Part shown: positions 12,324 through 22,103 of the stretch, piece by piece | Layout: each line of letters opens with the position of its first letter | How positions within the stretch are numbered: position 1 is the stretch's first letter | Position numbers and translations under genes: made by a program | NCBI GenBank assembly: GCA_932294295.1 | Contig: OW028584.1 | Coordinates: 21,111,638-21,175,637, forward strand | Origin: Alitta virens | Lineage: Eukaryota > Annelida > Polychaeta > Phyllodocida > Nereididae | DNA: 64,000 nt | Direction: 5' to 3' | The notes under the pieces: model-generated | Database searches by the model: none | What the model was told of the DNA's origin: nothing | The model's input: the letters and a program-made list of their open reading frames with translations, nothing else

Positions 12324-12840
12324 ATGAAATTTACTACTTAATGTGTAGTAGTCAAACTTTAGGATATATTCCTATCTAAACGTACGCTACTATTGTCTGT
12401 CAGTAACCTGTGTGTAAATTTTTTTTAATAAATGTCATTGTTATTTTTAACAGGTGAAAATAAGTGGCCAAACGGCAAATGTTTCTACGACCAGTGTGGA
12501 TATTGGTGAACAGACAGACCCTGATCCCAGCATTGCTAACACCGATCCTAATTCCAGCATTGCTAACACCGATCCTAATTCCAGCATTGCTAACACCGTT
12601 CTGGATTCTAGCATCTTTAATGCCGCTAAATCGTTTTTATTGGAGGACTCTGACGAAGATGAGATCGAATTCCCTCGCACTCCACCAGGAGCAGGACGTA
12701 AATCTCTCTCTGACTTTTGTATGACCCCCAAAGCGGCTCTTTTGCAAGAGGCCAAAATAGCTTATTCTGCAACAGTGCTTCGAAGATCAAAGCGCAAGCG
12801 TAAAGCGCAGTCGCCAACTCCTGCTAAAAGGATAAAATGA
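5981..12840 (+). CDS. NIFK: NIFK-like: MKI67 FHA domain-interacting nucleolar phosphoprotein (5 exons, 317 aa)
   Basis: Exons are 5981-6079, 9344-9484, 9635-9743, 11402-11619 and 12454-12840; all borders are GT-AG, phases agree, and the total is 954 bases. The start is the only in-frame ATG after an upstream stop, and it gives an N-terminus close in length to human NIFK (293 aa). Residues about 44-122 form an RRM with RNP2 VYIGHI (46-51) and RNP1 KGYAFVQF (85-92). The region after it (FRPSVGLKASRNRHNQEK, then a Lys/Arg-rich helix ending LGIDFEYPGL) matches the family-specific block after the RRM. The last exon holds four 9-residue repeats (DPNSSIANT type), an acidic stretch LEDSDEDEIEF, and a basic C-terminal nuclear-localisation-like segment. 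In vertebrates NIFK works in pre-rRNA processing and binds the Ki-67 FHA domain. The 3' end converges on the VWA gene. Confidence 0.93.
6225..7191 (+). mobile_element. hAT-type DNA transposon (967 bp, degenerate), NIFK intron 1
   Basis: The element starts TAGGGATGCAAA and ends TTTGCATCCCTA, and is flanked on both sides by the identical 8-base target duplication GGTACCGC (6217-6224 and 7192-7199). The 8-base duplication and the CATCCCTA-type termini are hallmarks of hAT elements. The interior keeps the tail of a transposase (separate entry). Subterminal stretches rich in GGGAATTT/AAATTCCC occur at both ends. Confidence 0.92.
6525..6809 (+). pseudogene. hAT transposase C-terminal remnant
   Basis: A 94-codon frame inside the hAT element contains NRLTNERVEQLVSIKSNLQL, which resembles the segment near the end of many hAT transposases (NRLs.eRv.kLv.i..Nlrl) just after the dimerisation domain. 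An acidic tail ending NDIDDEV follows. The N-terminal two-thirds of a transposase, including the catalytic core, is missing, so this is a relic that could not move the element on its own. Confidence 0.7.
7200..9343 (+). other. rest of NIFK intron 1
   Basis: No exon is seen. The stretch contains a CAGCAGA-type short tandem at about 8408-8432, a poly(C) run of about 16 at 8867, and a CAGACACAGACA simple repeat that reaches into exon 2 (9343-9365) and encodes PQTQTQTK. The pyrimidine tract and CAG acceptor of exon 2 are at 9330-9343. Confidence 0.6.
10861..11253. mobile_element. TIR element with nested SINE, NIFK intron 3
   Basis: The left end AGGCCATTCTTAAAAATATT plus CCTGTTGCGGGTTATG is repeated in inverted form at about 11217-11252 (TGTAACCCGCAACAGAAATA and TTTTGAGGATGGCCT). 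The arms are about 36 bases with several mismatches, which suggests an old MITE-like element. A family A SINE sits between the arms. Confidence 0.65.
10973..11143 (+). repeat. SINE family A copy, nested in the TIR element
   Basis: The tRNA-like head has B box GGTTCAATTCC, and the body phrases CATTGCCATGGTCCCTACCTG and CAGGACGTAAAGCCCTAATC are shared with the copies at 1.3 kb and 31.6 kb. The end is a short CCACCACCAC run. Confidence 0.8.
11725..12030 (-). repeat. dispersed repeat Y, copy 2 (uninterrupted), NIFK intron 4
   Basis: This is the reverse complement of the split copy at 4.5-5.46 kb. It reads straight through the point where copy 1 carries a 585-base transposon, so it shows the empty site. 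An (AT)n microsatellite follows at about 12292-12314. Confidence 0.75.
12517..12624 (+). repeat. 27-bp coding tandem repeat in the NIFK last exon
   Basis: Four consecutive 27-base units encode DPDPSIANT, DPNSSIANT, DPNSSIANT and a diverged VLDSSIFNA. Units two and three are identical at the DNA level, so the array expanded recently or is homogenised. It lies between the basic helix and the acidic segment of the NIFK-like protein. Confidence 0.9.
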
Positions 12841-12860
12841 TTTGTCACAGTTAATGGGTA

Positions 12861-12866
12861 AATAAA
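12861..12866 (+). terminator. candidate poly(A) signal for NIFK
   Basis: AATAAA lies 20 bases past the NIFK stop codon, in the right sense and followed by a T-rich stretch. Confidence 0.6.
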
Positions 12867-13895
12867 ATTTCATATCTATGTTCAAATTTGTTGTTTTTTG
12901 GTTCATTTTAAGAGCTATAGGCCTGCAACTTGCAAGATTTCCTCTGTAACGTTCTGGCTAAGAACACAAGTTATTAAATCAGGGATTGCAATTTGAAATG
13001 GGCTGCAAGAGTGACTAGTCACCAGCTTTGAATATGGTATTAAATTATGGCTGACATAAGATAGGATTTACTTTGAAGCTAGATTGCAAGTCCGCCTTTA
13101 CAAGTTCAGCTGACCCTAATTTCTAGTGCGTGTCCGGGTAAATGCTCACGCAAAATCGCATTTGCTCGAATGCTGCGTGAACTCACGTTAAATCCAGGGA
13201 TGTGATTTTTCCGGAAATCCGGTTTTTTTGGCATGTGAAATTGAGGGTCAAATTCAATTTTTTTGTTTTTTTTTGTTCATCCTGACATTTTCCGTTTTTT
13301 TTTATCACTGATCAATCACATCCCTGTAAATCGATGTATTGTGCTGATTTGGCTTTTGCAGAGCGGATACCACCATAAGGTGACATTACATTAACATGGC
13401 ATAAAGGTCACTAGTTAGTCAATGTCATAAAAATTAATGAATGAGACACACCACATTTTAACAAGTTTTGCACTTTATTGAAGTATAGATCTAGTGACAA
13501 GGTAACAAAAGTAGGAAATATAAACTGTACAAGTTGCACAACAATACAACTATACAATGCAGGAATATCTATATCACAGAATTGAAAAAAAGAAAAGTAC
13601 ATCTTTGACATCCAGTGCGGGCACACACTGGACAGTATGCGGTTTTAATTTTCAGTATTTCTAGGTGTAAATTTCTTTAGGGAATATCCAAAATAGCTGA
13701 ACTGAGTAATGTATTGTCCTGAACCAGTCTTTTTTGTGTTGATTAATTTTGTAATGTTTATCAGCAGGTAATTTTTTGGCTAGAGTCGGATATTTCGTCA
13801 AAGGCTGTAATGGAACAGTCGATGGAAGAAAAGTATATTATAATGATTTACTGCATTTTGACTTAAGTGTAGAAGCTAGAGTTCCTATGAAAGTT
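12867..13895. other. intergenic between convergent NIFK and VWA genes
   Basis: No gene is seen. The right part is probably the 3' untranslated region of the VWA gene. A T-rich low-complexity stretch lies at about 13255-13305. Confidence 0.5.
13474..13479 (-). terminator. candidate poly(A) signal for the VWA gene
   Basis: TTTATT on the plus strand is AATAAA on the minus strand, about 420 bases after the VWA stop codon and facing the NIFK signal at 12861. Confidence 0.4.
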
Positions 13896-16800
13896 TTACT
13901 TTTTAAAGTTTTTCTTATTCATGGCAATGGACTTTTTGACCATCCGTCTTGCCTGGTCGAGGTCTAAATCTGTGTCTATCACGGAATATGATTCTGAGGC
14001 TGGTGCTGGAGCTGCATCAAAAGAGGGCGGGGCATCACTTGCCGCCATTGATCGGGCCATGCAGTTCATTGCTGGTGGAGGGGGCGCGCTACTCTCGGCA
14101 AAACCGAAATCTGTTGAGTCGCAATCAGCTTCATCAGTGGCGGTGCCTTTAGCCATGGCTGTTTTCCTCATCATTCTTGGTGCACCTCCTCTTCCTCCTC
14201 TACCTCCAGGAGCAGGGGCTGGAGCACACATTGCCCTACCGGGCATGCCACCTCCAAAGGCAAAATGTTCTGGCTCTCTGTTGAATTAAATGTAAGTAGA
14301 TTTAATCATATAAGAATTGTACTGAATGTTATTTATCAGAACTTGAGAGAAAGTCAACTTTAATTATGATATGGGCGTGTTTATTAACTAATGCGGAAGA
14401 CAGTGTGAAAAAAAGGTTTGCACGGTGCTCATGTCCAAAGAAGAAACAAAATAGGGTGTTGTAATTTTAAAAATATTCATGTAGATTTCGACATATTGAC
14501 AGTGCAATGTTAGTAAAATTCAGCTGTATATTACAAATATGATTTTCCAAGTTAGTAATGAACTAGCTCCTGAAACCCAAGGGTACTTTAATGGAGAGGT
14601 ATATCGTACCTCTGCCGTGCTCAGGATCAATGAAAAATTGGTCAATAATAATATATCTGCTAGAGATTTATCCATGATGATATTTATAATACATGTAATA
14701 CTGTATTGGTATGGGGGATACCATTTCTATTGTGTGTTCAGTCTCTAATTTGTGTAAGATTTTAACTTATTAATGTATTGAATAGGCATACTTAGACTTC
14801 CCGGCTGCATCCCACTCCTTCTTCCAGTCGGCCATACTTGCTCCTTTGGTCGCCATTGATTGGGCGAAGTCTGATGCTTTCTCCAATTTAGCATCATTTC
14901 GTACTAATGCCTTTGCTTTAGCACCTATGTTAATGCAAACAATTAACATCAGGATGATCAGTCAAATGTTATTCTAAAGATTACATAAAATAGGCAGCAG
15001 AATTTAATTTACCAATTGATGTCAAATTTTTTTCTAATTTGGTTGCCCTAGTTCTTTGAGTAACATTAACAGTATTATGTTAAATTATTCATGGCAGGCA
15101 TATTTGTTCGACCAGATTTCTTTTAATTTAAGAAGTACTGCATATAGTTCTGACTACTAAGTTAGTCTATTCGGCTAATATGTCATATGCTTTTTTCCTA
15201 TACCTTATATATGTTTAAACTGTGTGGAGTAGTCTGTAGTCTATTTAAAACTGGGAAAATGCTGGTTTTCGACAGCCAATTTCTAGACTTGGAAAACAAC
15301 CTCATAGACTTGCAAGCTGAATTCCAGATAATTTCATGCGAATCTGGGACTCCCGTTGGTTAAGTTAGTCCTAATAAGAATCCTGGACTCGCATGACGTC
15401 CTCTGACATTAAGTTTCTAAGTCTGAGATTAGTTTCCATGTCTACGAAGCTGGCTGTAAAATTTATTTAGGATGCATTACATACCTCTGGCAGCAAGTTT
15501 CTTGTGTACATTAATGGCCAATTCATCTTCATTCAGTTCTTCTGCTCCTCCACAAACCTGCATCTCATTAACGACCTCTTCGTGGACTTCTTCCATCAAT
15601 CGTTGAAGCGTTATCTCTTCCTGAGCTCCTCCTATGATGACCTTAGCTAACATTTTTGCGTTACCAAGAGGGACGTACTGTCCACCTGTGATGTGTGCAA
15701 GAGCCATGAAAAAGTCTCTGCACTGGTTAATCGCTGGTTCGCAACCAACGGAATAAACTGTGATGTTCTTTTCTGCCATTTGGTTGATAATTACTATGGG
15801 ATCAAGTCCGTCTGGACAACCTGGAAAAAAAGAGCAATTAAGGAGTATATCACAACTATATAACATTGCTATGTACTAACACTACACATTCCCAGATCAT
15901 ATACAGCAGTTTTAGAGTGAGCATGGACAGTTCAGGGGTAAAAGAGACAGATTAGATAGATTTTAAAGTAATTGACCAACTTGTCTAGCCCATTCCTAAT
16001 GTCCTTGTCCTAAAATAATTGTCTGTGCTATACAGGCCATTAGAGGCGAAAACAAGTTTATTGCCCAGATGTTGGGGTGATTATATCATTCTTATCAAAT
16101 GTTTTAATCAGTCTGACAAGTTGTTCTGAGGATGCAACTGTCCATGCTCGCTCCAAAACTGCTGCATTAGATAACTCAAGTGCAACCATCCCACCTTCAC
16201 CTGTTGGATAGAGAGGAATAGTTCCTTTTGGTATATCTGGTATTGGTGCTGGGTCTATTCATGCTTATATAGAAATTTGCACATTTCAGTGCAACTGATC
16301 AATGGTCAGTTTTGTGATATCCACAGCTGACCATTTTTGTATGTTCTTTGTTAAAATAATTAAGGAGTTACATCACATTGATCAATTACACCACAGGCAT
16401 ACGTCAGGCATTGAATTTATTCATTGAAATAAGTTGTATAGTGCATACCAATAAAAAGAGGGTGGCGCACTAGATTTGGCTGCATGGGAATGGTCAAGTG
16501 CCAAGGAGAAGGCCTCTGACTGGCCTGAAACAGGCGCCAACTTTCGAGGAAACTGGCGCAGAAGTTAAAGGAGACAAACGCTTGCTTATCGGGGTCAGGT
16601 CACTCAGGAGATAAATTATTAATTTATGCAGTATATGTTCCATTGATTGAAATTGCTGGCTGATGTGGGCAAATGATTGTGGTGCGCATAGAGTCTTTTT
16701 ATATGTCTATGTGTCAATGTTTCTGGGTCTGAAGCTTTGTCAGCTTATATGACCAGCTGCCAGAAACAAGGCTTGGAGTCCACACTATGTTACACATTTA

Positions 16801-19800
16801 CCCCATTGGCAGAGTCTTTTACTTGCCTCTGACAGCATGACATTGAGTACAAGGCACCTCCACTTAACGTCTCATGCCATCGACATCCAGCTGGGATGTA
16901 GCTGGGATCAAACGTGGGTCCCGGGACCTTCAGCAGAGCTGGCCAATATGGAACTAGCGGGTGCCTTATATATCAGATTGAAAATATCAAAAATCAAAAC
17001 ACGAACCATCAGGAAAGCCATCTCCTCTACCCATTAGACCGTGGGGAGGAGCATCAGCTATCAGGACACAGATCTTTGTTGCTTCTGGTCTCCAGTTCAG
17101 TTTTACAACATCATGCAATCCATCCGCTACTGCCTCTGGACCGTCTCCCCCTGTTAAATGTAAAGATTTGTGAATTAGAAAAAAGTTGAAAATATTTCTT
17201 GGTTATCATAGTTATGGTCTAGTGTTAACTAGTATGGTATTGGACCGAAAGGGTTAATGTACAAAGTTATTAAAAAAGTAATAAATATTGTGTCCTAGCT
17301 TTATCAGGCTTAACAGGGTCATTATTAGGGTGGCAACAATTTACTGTCTTCTATTGATTCTTTATATATTGTTATTGTACAGTTGAGTACATGTTATTAT
17401 TTTTGCTGTAATAAATCAATCAATGTTTTATTAATCTAATTAAGTTACACATATTAATGCAATGAAGTACTGTATAATATTATAATATTGCAACATATGT
17501 CATATTAAATGACCAGGTTTGCAGAATACATTTTCCAGAATACATTTCTGGTTATGATATATACTAACTCAAGATTGCAGTGTCATTTTGTTGCAAATAA
17601 GGCAGCACTTAAATTTTTTCATTTCAGTTTCTCAACCACCTGCATGAAGAGAAAGGTGCCGAGAACAAATAGATAACGTCCTATTCTTGGATTTTCGACC
17701 AACCCATAAATTTGCCCTGAGAGGTTCTAAGAGGCTAAAGATCAAATTTTGTGGCCCTGAATATCGTTATACAACTAGTAAACCACCTTGTGCACTGATC
17801 TGCTGATGTAAGACAAAGAGTAATTAAGTTTCAAGGTTACGTCATTTACCTCCAGATGCACTAGATTCATCTAACCAACTCTTCATAGTTTTAACCGAGT
17901 CTGTGAAGTCGTGAGTCCGTGTCACAAAGCTTCTGTCTTGGGGCGGATGGTCTCGATACTCCACCAATGCGAGTCGGATATCTGACTTTTCAGCAGAAAC
18001 AATGTCTTCCACAATCTGGCGAATACTCTGAAAAATTAAAACCGTTACAGTTCAGATGGGTATTTTCAGTAAACTTAATTATTATATGGGCATGTTTATG
18101 AACTAATGCGGAAGACACTGAAAAAAAGGTTTGCACGGTGCTCATGTCCAAAGAAGACAAGTAACAAAATAGGGTGTTGTAATTTTGTAAATATGTAGAT
18201 TTTGACATAATATTGACTGTGGAATGTTGGTAAAATTCCGTGGTATATTACAAATATTATGTTCCAAGTTTGTAATGAACTAGCTCCTGAGACCCAAGGA
18301 TACTTTAAGGAGAGTATATCTGCCAGAGATTTAAAAATATCTCTGATCGAGATATTTTTCAAAGTCAGAAATTTTTTAAATCTTCCGAAGGTATATTGCT
18401 CAATTTTGTAGTGTTAAACATTGTTAAATGGTTGGGTTCATACATGATGTCAATGTATACATAGCTGCATAACATGAGATTTTAATTTATATGGTGTTCA
18501 CAGTTTGACACTCAGTTTCAGAGATAGCAGGTTGGACGCCAGTGGCGTATTGTGCCTCGCAAGTACACAAACTTAAGTTTACAAAGCAAAGTGCAGAAAT
18601 CTGTCAAGGTGTGCTGTAAGTCATGGGAATGGGATGAAGGTTAGTCAATGATAAACTGATATGCTATTGAAGTTTAAAGAAAGTGGACTTTCATTGTAGC
18701 AAAAACCTTTTAATTTCCTTTTTAAAAGAATGTATGGTATTTTCCGATTTAAATTTTTACTAAAAGTGTTCCATAATTTGGGTCCCATATATTCAGTGTT
18801 TTTTGCGTGGTTGTTAATCGCATAAATAGTAGATGAAAAGAATCAATATCTCTAATTTCATATCTATGGATACTTGATATTCTTAAAAACATTCATGTTA
18901 TTGAATCAGACAGTATATAAATGGATGAATGATATCCATGGTGATATTTATGATCATACTGTTTTGGAGTAGGGATACAATTTATAGTGTTTGTGTTCAG
19001 TCTCTGTAATTTGTGTAAGAAGTGGTAAGGCAGGGTGACTTATGTATTAGCGACTTTAGTCTAGAGGAGGAAGTGATCGAATGATCTCCTGACTACACTG
19101 TGTGTCAGCTAGTCTTGTAATTTTTACTTTTTATTTGTTTTGTATTTATTGTAGATGATATATTATAACAATATATAATAATGTATTATTTTCATTAGCT
19201 ATTATCATATATGACGTGTTAATAACTTAATATTTTATCTTTGATAGTGAAGTTGAAGTTGTAATGATTCTTTCTGAATCTGCTATGTCCATGTTCTGAT
19301 AACTCGGTGGACACTCATCATACTCATGATAAAAATCTATTTATAAAACGACGTGACATTTACTGACACAAGACATTCCGCGAACATTTTTTCCACCCAC
19401 TTGTGGCCTAAATGTGATTATTTATATGTGATAAAGGACATCTTATCTGCACATTTTTCTAAATAGTACAGCTATAGTATAGCTAGGTTATCACTGAAAA
19501 CTATATTCTTGCGAAATACCTCTTTTGCAGAATGTTTACTTAGCTGCACAGTATTATAATTTACAAGGCGTATACATTTAAAGATTCTCTCTCTAAATTT
19601 AACTAACAAGGTTCTCCAAGGTTTATAAATTTAAGAGATTTTCTCTCTAGATTTTACTAACAGGGTTCTTCAAGGTTTATAAATTAATTAACATGCAGGG
19701 TACGTTCCTCAAGGACAAACAAAAACTTTGTCGAAATGATTATATTTAGCATCTGGAGAATATATAATTTATAATCATCTTTATTCATACGTTTTCTATA

Positions 19801-20608
19801 TAAAACAAAAGTAAAATTAAAATGACGAGACTAGATGACACTCAGGGTCAATATATTCGCACATTAGGCCACTAAATATAATTTAATTTACATGACAATT
19901 ATACATGCTATATACATATGATATATATTCAATAATATACATATTTATGGTCTTACACTCGGTCATCGAAATTGGCCAGGTCATCGAAATTGGCCACCCC
20001 AGACAAACACAATTACACACCCTGCAATTTCATAATTTCTTACTATTAGTAAGAAACTAACTGTTCACGTCATTTACACTAACACTCAACTAGCATCATT
20101 TATACAGAAGCTTTTGATAGTTTATTTATAGTGTTGAATTTCGATGACCTATTGACCATGGCCAAATGCGATGACCCCCAGTAAATATATTATAGATAGC
20201 TGTACATCAATAATACGGTATTCATTGAATTTTTGTCTAATATTCTGTAAAAAAAAAAAAAATGTTTAAGTATGGTGGCCCTTTTCAATCTTTGATGTCG
20301 CAGCGGGCCACCCTAGTCCTATAAAGAAAATTCATCTTAATTTAAAAAACAAAAAAGTCTAGCGGGCAGACATACGTACAGTGGTAGTCTTATTATTGCA
20401 TATAAATGACAGTAAATCAATATGATAGATATACTGTACTTGGTATGTACTCTACCTGCTGTGCTGCATGAATATAAGATCCCATGCTCCCCGTCACATC
20501 CATGGCAAATGCAAGATCCAAAACACTGGAATCATGATTTGCAAGAGGAGGCTTTTCTCCCACTTGGAGGTTGATGGAGCTGTTTGGTTGCTTATTTTCT
20601 GTTGCCAT
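13896..20608 (-). CDS. VWA-domain protein, vWKA-type, without kinase domain (6 exons, 441 aa)
   Basis: Exons in transcript order are 20608-20456, 18027-17850, 17150-17007, 15820-15485, 14924-14792 and 14277-13896. All are GT-AG, phases agree and the total is 1326 bases. Residues about 30-240 form a von Willebrand factor A domain. The MIDAS-like motif DVTGS is at 37-41 and is followed by blocks typical of the VWA of alpha-kinase (vwkA) relatives: LALVEYRDHPPQ, RTHDFTDSVKTM, GDGPEAVADGLHDV and KICVLIADAPPHG. After an Ala/Lys-rich helical stretch, the C-terminal 120 residues are low complexity (Gly/Arg, Ala/Pro and Met-rich) and end in a basic run KKSIAMNKKNFKK. No alpha-kinase domain, signal peptide or membrane segment is seen, so the protein is probably cytosolic. 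Ligand and role are unknown. Many introns carry repeats. Confidence 0.85.
14366..14757. repeat. repeat Z copy 1, VWA intron 5
   Basis: This stretch is closely similar to 18082-18350 plus 18935-19018 in intron 1 of the same gene. Shared phrases include GGTTTGCACGGTGCTCATGT, GAACTAGCTCCTGA and GTGTTCAGTCTCT. It is a dispersed repeat, probably a retroelement piece; no protein could be recognised. Confidence 0.7.
15265..15460. mobile_element. MITE family M copy 1, VWA intron 4
   Basis: It is an imperfect palindrome built from AGACTTGGAAA, GGACTCCCGTTGG and CCTGGACTCGCATGACGTCC, then AGTTTCTAAGTC. It matches five copies at 50.4, 50.7, 59.8, 60.7 and 61.9 kb. The core pattern is a fold-back of TTTCCAAGTC, CTCTGGAGTT, a TGACGTC and ATTGGCT-type motifs. 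Confidence 0.65.
16725..16975 (-). repeat. SINE family B copy beside VWA exon 3
   Basis: On the minus strand the head contains a B box-like segment (CACGTTTGATCCC region), then ATGTCGATGGCATGAGACG, AGGTGCCTTGTACTC and AGTAAAAGACTCTG. It matches the full copy at 57.5 kb. The head is cut off only about 30 bases from the end of VWA exon 3 (17007), within the intron. Confidence 0.75.
18082..19018. repeat. repeat Z copy 2 with inserted LINE piece, VWA intron 1
   Basis: The outer parts (18082-18350 and 18935-19018) match repeat Z copy 1 at 14366-14757. The middle, about 0.58 kb, is absent from copy 1 and contains the LINE fragment listed separately, so either copy 2 has an insertion or copy 1 a deletion. 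Confidence 0.65.
18660..18910 (-). pseudogene. non-LTR retrotransposon (LINE) ORF2 C-terminal fragment
   Basis: The minus strand reads AKNTEYMGPKLWNTFSKNL, the pattern (gPklWN.lp..l) common near the end of CR1/Jockey-clade reverse transcriptases. It is followed by a basic stretch LLKRKLKGF. Frame breaks occur upstream and only the C-terminal part remains, so it is inactive. Confidence 0.55.
19560..19690. repeat. two-unit tandem repeat, about 60 bp
   Basis: The phrase TTTACTAACAGGGTTCTTCAAGG and a diverged copy (TTTAACTAACAAGGTTCTCC) are each preceded by AAGATT(C/T)TCTCTCTA and followed by GGTTTATAAATT, giving two units of about 60 bases in the long VWA intron 1. Confidence 0.7.
20255..20335 (-). 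repeat. LINE 3'-end fragment
   Basis: The minus strand reads AGGGTGGCCCGCTGCGACAT, CAAAGAT and GGGCCACCATACTTAAA. This matches the CR1/L2-like 3' tail at 51.3 kb. A poly(A/T) run of 13 is adjacent at 20249. Confidence 0.55.
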
Positions 20609-21460
20609 GGTATTCCAAGTAAAATGTATAAGCTGTTATGAGGATCACTTAATTCCTACTTGAAGGGAAATTCTCAAATGCAGAAACTGGGTTGCTTGCT
20701 TTGATATTTATACCATGTGACAAGTGTTTACATCCTAGCTGTGTCTGATTGGTGGGATGTTGTCACGTGGCCTGAATCATGGCTATTTATAGAACATTAG
20801 TCACGGATTGCACCACCACTACATTTGACGAGCGTACTCGATCCTTTGACTTGTCAGGGTGGTGACGAGCAGCCACATGGCAATTAATGTAGCATCACTA
20901 TAGATAACACATCTGAAGCAACCATACAGGAGTGGTGTGCGAGGGTGATAATCTAATTATGATTATATGTACTCAGATCAGCTAGGGGCCAGTCCCAAAT
21001 CAAGGCCAAATCATTGACAATAGTTATATATATAGTGATGTCAATTGTGATTGATATTGTGACGTCATATTCTGTTTTAACTTGAATAGTAAAAACACTA
21101 ATAATACAATTTTGTAATTAAAAAACAACAACAAACACACTGAGCCTCTAGCACAGAGTAATAATACCCAGAGAGGACAGTTTCATATATTGACAGAAAA
21201 ATGCTGAATTTAATTGTCAGTGTTCCATTTAGTAATGTTTCATGGAAAATTCATATTTTTGGTGTTTCGGGTTTAATTATATATTTAGTCGCAATACGCT
21301 TCCGTACTTTATGAGTCTTTCTTTGTTTTTGGTGTTTTTTGTTTTTTTACCATAGGCCCTTTATACAGTGTATTGCTGCTATCATGCTGAACATTGCATA
21401 ACAAAAGCAGCTTATGACGTTACAAAGTGGCCCGTTCTAGGGCTGGCCTCTGATCTTAGT

Positions 21461-21552
21461 CTTACATAGATATATAGTGAATAATTAATGGAGCGGAAAG
21501 CGAATTCATTCGCTTTCCGCTCCATTAATTATTCACTATATATCTATGTAAG
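21461..21552. repeat. perfect 92-bp palindrome (45-bp arms, 2-bp loop)
   Basis: The left arm 21461-21505 starts CTTACATAGATATATAGTG and ends GAGCGGAAAGCGAAT. After two bases (TC) the right arm 21508-21552 is its exact reverse complement. No mismatch is seen. It could form a cruciform or be the fused end of an inverted duplication. Confidence 0.97.
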
Positions 21553-22103
21553 CCATGAGCTTACGCTCCTTATTTCCGGTATTGTGTGTGTAAATCTGTT
21601 TTTGAATCGTTGAGGTTGAATGTTGGTTAGTCTGAGAAATTTCAGAGCGTCACAAACTCTTTCAGTCACGTGATTTCTATGGAGCTGCCGCAAATCTTTC
21701 TTTGCTGTAAAATCTTTCTTTGCTGTAAAACAATCGGCTTTCACTAAATCTTTAATTTTAAAAATATATAAAAGTTCTAATGCATTAAAATAGTTGTACT
21801 TGCCAATTCAGCGCTAACTGTCAAGGATTTCAAATCGTTAAACAACACCGACATGCTACGCGCTATGCTATGGTGTCTTTGCACCACAGGACGCCACTGT
21901 ACAGCAATACAGCCACGACCGCCCCTAGCGGAATTTGTACAAAGCGTCATCAGACAATTCAACGGTGTTGACAGCATATAATCCAAGCTTTCCGCTCCTT
22001 CTGTCTCTGGCAGATGACATATTATCATCAAAAAGTTTGAATCTTAATTTTCATGATTATAATATGATATATCTCAATCTAGTTTAAAAGGAAATATTAA
22101 GCC

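Noticed and set aside
13921..14289. 122-codon plus-strand frame rich in Ala/Pro/Gly
   Set aside because: It is the antisense shadow of the last VWA exon, whose frame is supported by splice phase.
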